A DNA stretch of 64,000 bases. Origin: CAXWPM01 sp965206125. Its GTDB lineage: Bacteria; Acidobacteriota; Terriglobia; 20CM-2-55-15. The notes under the pieces were generated by a model. The model saw nothing but the letters and a program-made list of their open reading frames with translations. It ran no database searches and had not been told where the DNA came from. The stretch covers positions 248,001-312,000 of the forward strand of contig CBDBIN010000046.1 of NCBI GenBank assembly GCA_965206125.1. The letters are read 5' to 3'. Position numbers and translations under genes: made by a program. Positions 60,902-64,000 of the stretch are shown here, piece by piece (within the stretch, counting starts at the first letter, position 1; the number at the start of each line of letters is the position of its first letter).

Positions 60902-61780
60902 GTGAACAAGCTACCTCCAGCCAAGAGAGCGCAAATCCTTCACATGCTGGTCGAAGGGTCCTCTATGCGCTCTATCTCCCGCATTACTGACGCATCGATC
61001 AACACGATTTCAAAACTGCTAGTTGATGCTGGCAAGGCATGTGCCGCCTACCACGATGAGACTGTACGCGACCTTCGCTCGCGCCGGGTCCAAGTAGACG
61101 AGATCTGGTCCTTCACCTACGCAAAGCAAAAGAACGTCCAACACGCGGAGAAAGCTCCAGTTGGGGCGGGTGATACTTGGACATGGACAGGCCTGGATGC
61201 CGATTCCAAGTTGATCGTATCGTGGCTGGTGGGTTCACGCGATCCCGAATCGGCCTACATGTTCGTTTCCGACCTGGCGGATCGCTTGGCCGGTCGTGTG
61301 CAACTGACATCTGATGGGCTTCGGTTGTACCTAGCGGCGGTCGAGGACGCGTTCGGTGGCGACGTAGACTACAGCCAGCTTATCAAGCTCTATGGACCGC
61401 CACTTGAATCTGAGGCGCGTTATAGCCCTGCTCGGTGCCAGGGCGCGATCCCGAAACCGATCGCCGGAAACCCTGACCCGCAGCACATCAGCACGTCATA
61501 TGTCGAACGTCAGAACCTCACGATGCGAATGTCGATGCGAAGGTTTACTCGCCTTACGAATGCATTCTCTAAGAAACTAGAGAACCACGCACACATGCTC
61601 GCACTGTATTTCGTCCATTACAACTTCTGCCGGATTCACACGACGCTGAGAATGTCCCCGGCCATGGCAGCAGGCGTTAGCGACAAGCTGCACGATATTG
61701 ACTGGATCATCGGCCTTATCGATGCGCGTACTCCGCAGACGAAAAAACGCGGTCCGTACAAAAAACGGATTTCAAACTGA
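60902..61780 (+). CDS. IS1-family-like transposase
   Basis: DDE transposase of 292 residues. The N-terminal part has a helix-turn-helix (MLVEGSSMRSISRITDASIN). The catalytic core shows VQVDEIWSFTYAKQKN (first Asp), TWTGLDADSKLIVSWLVG (further Asp) and STSYVERQNLTMRMSMRRFTRL (Glu). This pattern matches IS1-type transposases encoded in a single frame rather than by frameshifting. GTG at 60902 precedes NKLPPAKRAQILHML; an ATG 12 codons upstream is less likely. The stop lies in the right inverted repeat. The gene is intact. Confidence 0.88.
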   Translation: MNKLPPAKRAQILHMLVEGSSMRSISRITDASINTISKLLVDAGKACAAYHDETVRDLRSRRVQVDEIWSFTYAKQKNVQHAEKAPVGAGDTWTWTGLDADSKLIVSWLVGSRDPESAYMFVSDLADRLAGRVQLTSDGLRLYLAAVEDAFGGDVDYSQLIKLYGPPLESEARYSPARCQGAIPKPIAGNPDPQHISTSYVERQNLTMRMSMRRFTRLTNAFSKKLENHAHMLALYFVHYNFCRIHTTLRMSPAMAAGVSDKLHDIDWIIGLIDARTPQTKKRGPYKKRISN

Positions 61781-61846
61781 GACACTACCCCAAATCCGGC
61801 ACCGTTGCGCTCCGAAATCTAGTAACGTTACTTCTGACGGGGACCA

Positions 61847-62374
61847 CTAGATATCGAGTTCGACGTTCCAATAAAGATAGTCCCGCCAGCTGTCGGGCGG
61901 TGACTTGATGCGGAAAGTAATGTGATACGCCGGCAGCCAGCGCGGTTCGGTAGGCCGACGTATCAGTGCCATCCCGGCCTGGACGGGCGTCCGTCCTCCC
62001 TTGCGGTGGTTGCAGCGGAAGCAGGCCGTCACGATGTTGTCCCACTTCTTCCTTCCGCCGGCAGCGACAGGGACGACGTGATCGAACGTCAGATCTTCAG
62101 TCGGAAACTTCTTGCCGCAGTACTGGCACTCGTAGTTGTCCCGGGCATAGATGTTCGCGCGGGAGAACTTCACGCGGTTGCGGCTCTTGAAGCGGGCGTA
62201 GCGTACGAGACGGCAGATTGACGGTAGCTTCACCGAAAAGGTGACGCTGTGGACCTCGCGCTCGTACTCGTCGATGACTTCGACCTTTCCGGCGAACAGC
62301 AGCGTTATCGCTTTCTTCCACGAGATGATACGCAGGGGCTCGTAGGAGGCGTTCAGTAACAGTGTTGCCTGCAT
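61847..62374 (-). CDS. HNH endonuclease
   Basis: A 175-residue HNH-family protein with zinc-binding CQYC and CFRCNH around the HNH core (DHVVPVAAGGRKKWDNIVTA). The N-terminus MQATLLLNASYEPLRIISWKKA is characteristic of a widely distributed chromosomal HNH group of unknown role. The ATG at 62374 starts this conserved segment; the open frame upstream has no similarity. The stop codon TAG is within the CTAG adjoining the repeat element, so the insertion abuts, and may have reshaped, the C-terminus (VELDI). Confidence 0.9.
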   Translation of the reverse strand: MQATLLLNASYEPLRIISWKKAITLLFAGKVEVIDEYEREVHSVTFSVKLPSICRLVRYARFKSRNRVKFSRANIYARDNYECQYCGKKFPTEDLTFDHVVPVAAGGRKKWDNIVTACFRCNHRKGGRTPVQAGMALIRRPTEPRWLPAYHITFRIKSPPDSWRDYLYWNVELDI

Positions 62375-62521
62375 ACTCGTCCGTTTCGGTTCTCCCGATG
62401 ACGATGCTGCCGAGTTTCTTCCGCGCGGCACCGAATCCAAGGGGTAGTTAATCAAATTCTTGTTGACCCTCTGCCCCCTTGTCAAGGTCCCATACGACAG
62501 CCGGCTTCCGGCGGCGTGCGG

Positions 62522-62527
62522 TACAAT
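62522..62527 (+). promoter_or_regulatory. Candidate -10 element for larE
   Basis: TACAAT (5 of 6 to TATAAT) ends 18 bases before the larE ATG. No good -35 was found at 16-18 bases. The HNH gene is divergent, so this short gap must hold promoters for both. Confidence 0.35.
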
Positions 62528-62545
62528 GTGTTTTTTTCCGGGCAG

Positions 62546-63379
62546 ATGTCTTCAGAAACGCTGAATAAGGAAGCACGGCTGAGGGAGATCCTGGAGGAGT
62601 TGGGTTCCTGCCTGGTCGCATACAGTGGAGGTGTGGACAGCGCCTATCTTGCGGTCGTGGCCCACGATCAACTCGGCGAGCGATCTCTGGCGGTGACCGC
62701 CGAGAGCCCCACGTATCCGGCCTACCAGAGGGGCCAGGCGGTCGGACTGGTCACCCGTTTCGGCTTGCGGCATGAGTTCATCCGCTCCAGGGAGCTGGAC
62801 GATCCCAACTACGCCGGCAATCCCATAAACCGCTGCTATTTCTGTAAGCACGAGCTGTACGGGTTGTTGACCACGATGGCACGGGAACGCGGCTTCCGCC
62901 TTGTTGTCGACGGCAACAACGCGGACGACACCCTCGACTACCGGCCCGGCAGGCAAGCCGGCCGCGAGCTATCCGTGCGTAGTCCCCTTATCGAGGCGGG
63001 CCTGACCAAGGACGACGTGCGCGCGCTATCCCGGGCCAGGGGGTTGCCCACCTGGGACCAGCCCGCTTCGGCCTGTCTGGCATCGCGGATTCCGTACGGG
63101 TCCGAGGTAACCGAGGAGAAATTGACGATGATCGATCGGGGAGAAGACGTCCTGCGAGGACTGGGTTTCCGTCAGAGCCGCGTTCGCCATCACGGCGACA
63201 TCGTGCGAATCGAGATCGCGCGAGAAGAGATGGAGCGTGCACTCCACATGGACATGTTCGACCGCCTGGCGTCGGAATTCAAAGCCATCGGCTTCCGTTT
63301 CGTGACGCTCGATGTCGAGGGTTACCGCACCGGCGCTCTTAATGAAGCGCCCTCTGGCATCGAGGTTTCCGGAAAGTGA
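62546..63379 (+). CDS. larE: ATP-dependent sacrificial sulfur transferase LarE
   Basis: PP-loop enzyme of the LarE family (277 residues), which donates sulfur from its own Cys to build the nickel-pincer nucleotide cofactor of lactate racemase and related enzymes. The PP-loop SGGVDS is at 27-32. NRCYFCKHELY (about 95-105) and PASACLASRIPYG, with the candidate sacrificial Cys177, match LarE. The ATG at 62546 is chosen; an in-frame GTG at 62516 is an alternative. No larA, larB or larC is in the window. Its stop overlaps the purD start as GTGA. Confidence 0.9.
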   Translation: MSSETLNKEARLREILEELGSCLVAYSGGVDSAYLAVVAHDQLGERSLAVTAESPTYPAYQRGQAVGLVTRFGLRHEFIRSRELDDPNYAGNPINRCYFCKHELYGLLTTMARERGFRLVVDGNNADDTLDYRPGRQAGRELSVRSPLIEAGLTKDDVRALSRARGLPTWDQPASACLASRIPYGSEVTEEKLTMIDRGEDVLRGLGFRQSRVRHHGDIVRIEIAREEMERALHMDMFDRLASEFKAIGFRFVTLDVEGYRTGALNEAPSGIEVSGK

Positions 63380-64000
63380 AATGTCTCGTCATCGGATCGG
63401 GCGGCCGTGAACATGCAATCGTCGATGCCCTCGCAGCCGGCTCCCGTGTTTCGAGTGTCGTAGCGGCGCCCGGAAACGATGGCATGCGGGAACAGGCCGA
63501 GCTGGTCGACATCGCGCCCACCGACATCGAGGCGCTGGCCGGTTATGCCGGGGGGAACGGCGTTGAACTGACCATCGTCGGGCCCGAGGTTCCCCTCAGC
63601 CTCGGGATCGTGGACCAATTCCGCGCGCGCAGCCTTCCGATCGTCGGCCCGACCAGGGAACACACCCGGCTTGAAGCCAGCAAGTCGTTCACCAAGCGAC
63701 TGTGCCGCGACCACGGCATTCCGACGGCTTCGTTTACCGAGTGCACGGACGTGGACGAAGCCTGTCGCATCATCGATGAAGGGCCGTGTCCGGTCGTCGT
63801 CAAGGCCGACGGACTGGCAGCGGGGAAAGGTGTCGTGGTGGCAGGCACGCACGAAGAGGCCCGTCGGGCAGCCCGCGACATGATGGAAGGCGGATCGCTC
63901 GGTGAAGCCGGCCGGCGGGTCGTCATCGAGGAGTTCATGCCCGGCGAAGAGGCGTCCTTCCACGTGTTCGCCGACGGCCGTCGGTTCCGGTCGATGGCGA
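63376..64000 (+). CDS. purD: Phosphoribosylamine-glycine ligase (N-terminal part)
   Basis: ATP-grasp enzyme of purine synthesis (GAR synthetase). The first 208 codons are present and the gene runs off the right edge. It starts with GTG overlapping the larE stop by four bases. The N-domain begins KCLVIGSGGREHAI, followed by AAPGNDGM, VGPEVPLSLGIVD, VGPTREHTRLEASKSFTKRL and the ATP-grasp VVVKADGLAAGKGVVVAG. All are standard PurD sequence blocks. Confidence 0.96.
   Translation, partial: MKCLVIGSGGREHAIVDALAAGSRVSSVVAAPGNDGMREQAELVDIAPTDIEALAGYAGGNGVELTIVGPEVPLSLGIVDQFRARSLPIVGPTREHTRLEASKSFTKRLCRDHGIPTASFTECTDVDEACRIIDEGPCPVVVKADGLAAGKGVVVAGTHEEARRAARDMMEGGSLGEAGRRVVIEEFMPGEEASFHVFADGRRFRSMA

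Larger units (their letters stand above)
59725..61788 (+). mobile_element. IS1-family-like transposon with passenger genes (2,064 bp)
   Basis: Perfect 20-bp terminal inverted repeats (59725-59744, starting GTAGTGTCTCAG, and 61769-61788) are flanked by a 10-bp direct repeat CCCAAATCCG (59715-59724 and 61789-61798). The transposase gene occupies the right part. To its left are an Arg/Ala-rich small protein, a truncated reading frame and a two-gene pair. Classical IS1 is under 800 bp, but from memory the ISMhu11 group of the IS1 family carries passenger genes, which fits here. Confidence 0.88.
59541..61846. mobile_element. Non-coding element with 27-bp inverted repeats, interrupted by a transposon
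   Basis: Outer inverted repeats at 59541-59567 and 61820-61846 start TGGTCCCCG and match at 23 of 27 positions. CTAG flanks both ends (59537-59540 and 61847-61850), a candidate 4-bp target duplication. After removing the inner transposon and one copy of its target duplication, about 232 bp of non-coding sequence remain, so it looks like a MITE. The right CTAG contains the stop codon of the HNH gene. Confidence 0.7.

Noticed and set aside
59541..61846. One single composite transposon bounded by the 27-bp outer repeats
   Set aside because: The inner unit has its own perfect 20-bp ends and a 10-bp target duplication within the outer element, which shows a later, separate insertion.

Overview
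The window is a GC-rich, gene-dense bacterial chromosome segment around the replication origin. The order mnmG-mnmE-yidC-yidD-rnpA-rpmH (all leftward), then dnaA-dnaN-gyrB-gyrA (all rightward), is the classic origin neighbourhood. Signal peptides, lipoprotein signals, a SurA-type periplasmic chaperone and heptose genes for lipopolysaccharide indicate a Gram-negative cell envelope. Menaquinone appears to be made by the futalosine route (mqnA, mqnC). The gene mix is compatible with an environmental Acidobacteriota-like organism. That placement is an inference from general family knowledge, not a computed result.

Layout. 1-4663: leftward tRNA-modification, membrane-insertion and RNase P operon. 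4664-8352: dnaA control region, dnaA, a candidate oriC between dnaA and dnaN (four DnaA-box-like sites plus an AT-rich stretch), and dnaN. 8353-13316: the two gyrase subunits. 13317-19860: an octamer tandem repeat, a secreted penicillin-acylase-type hydrolase, a flavoprotein reductase of the geranylgeranyl reductase type, and a small menaquinone operon. 20027-25529: a tightly overlapped leftward operon uvrA-gmhA-unknown-CPBP protease-YjbR. 25682-26892: an intact IS30-family insertion sequence. 26929-33927: a mixed set including a creatininase-family protein, a HAD/pyrophosphatase-like fusion, a GreB-like factor lacking its catalytic tip, a serine hydrolase, an ABC-F ATPase and an S41-type protein without its catalytic dyad. 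34042-37545: ruvX, mltG, rfbC, a cyclase-family lipoprotein and folK.

37542-48955 is a long leftward block with many overlapping stop/start codons: extradiol-type dioxygenase, cupin, SDR dehydrogenase, Rieske oxygenase, alpha/beta hydrolase, ThDP enzyme, aldehyde dehydrogenase and two MFS transporters. It reads as a catabolic operon for an aromatic compound; the substrate is not determinable. 49039-54856 runs rightward (heptose-phosphate adenylyltransferase, mfd, SurA-like, S4 protein, BlaI-like repressor). 54894-59382 runs leftward (rsmI, galU, SDR, cupin, lepB, yqeY).

59537-61850 is the most unusual part. A 2,064-bp transposon with an IS1-family-like transposase has 20-bp terminal inverted repeats and a 10-bp target duplication, and carries several small passenger genes, including a candidate two-gene module. 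It sits inside a second, roughly 230-bp non-coding element with 27-bp inverted repeats flanked by CTAG. The outer element abuts the stop codon of an HNH endonuclease gene. The window closes with larE and the start of purD.

Several families of hairpin-forming intergenic repeats recur through the window. In a number of cases the repeat itself contains the stop codon of the adjacent gene.
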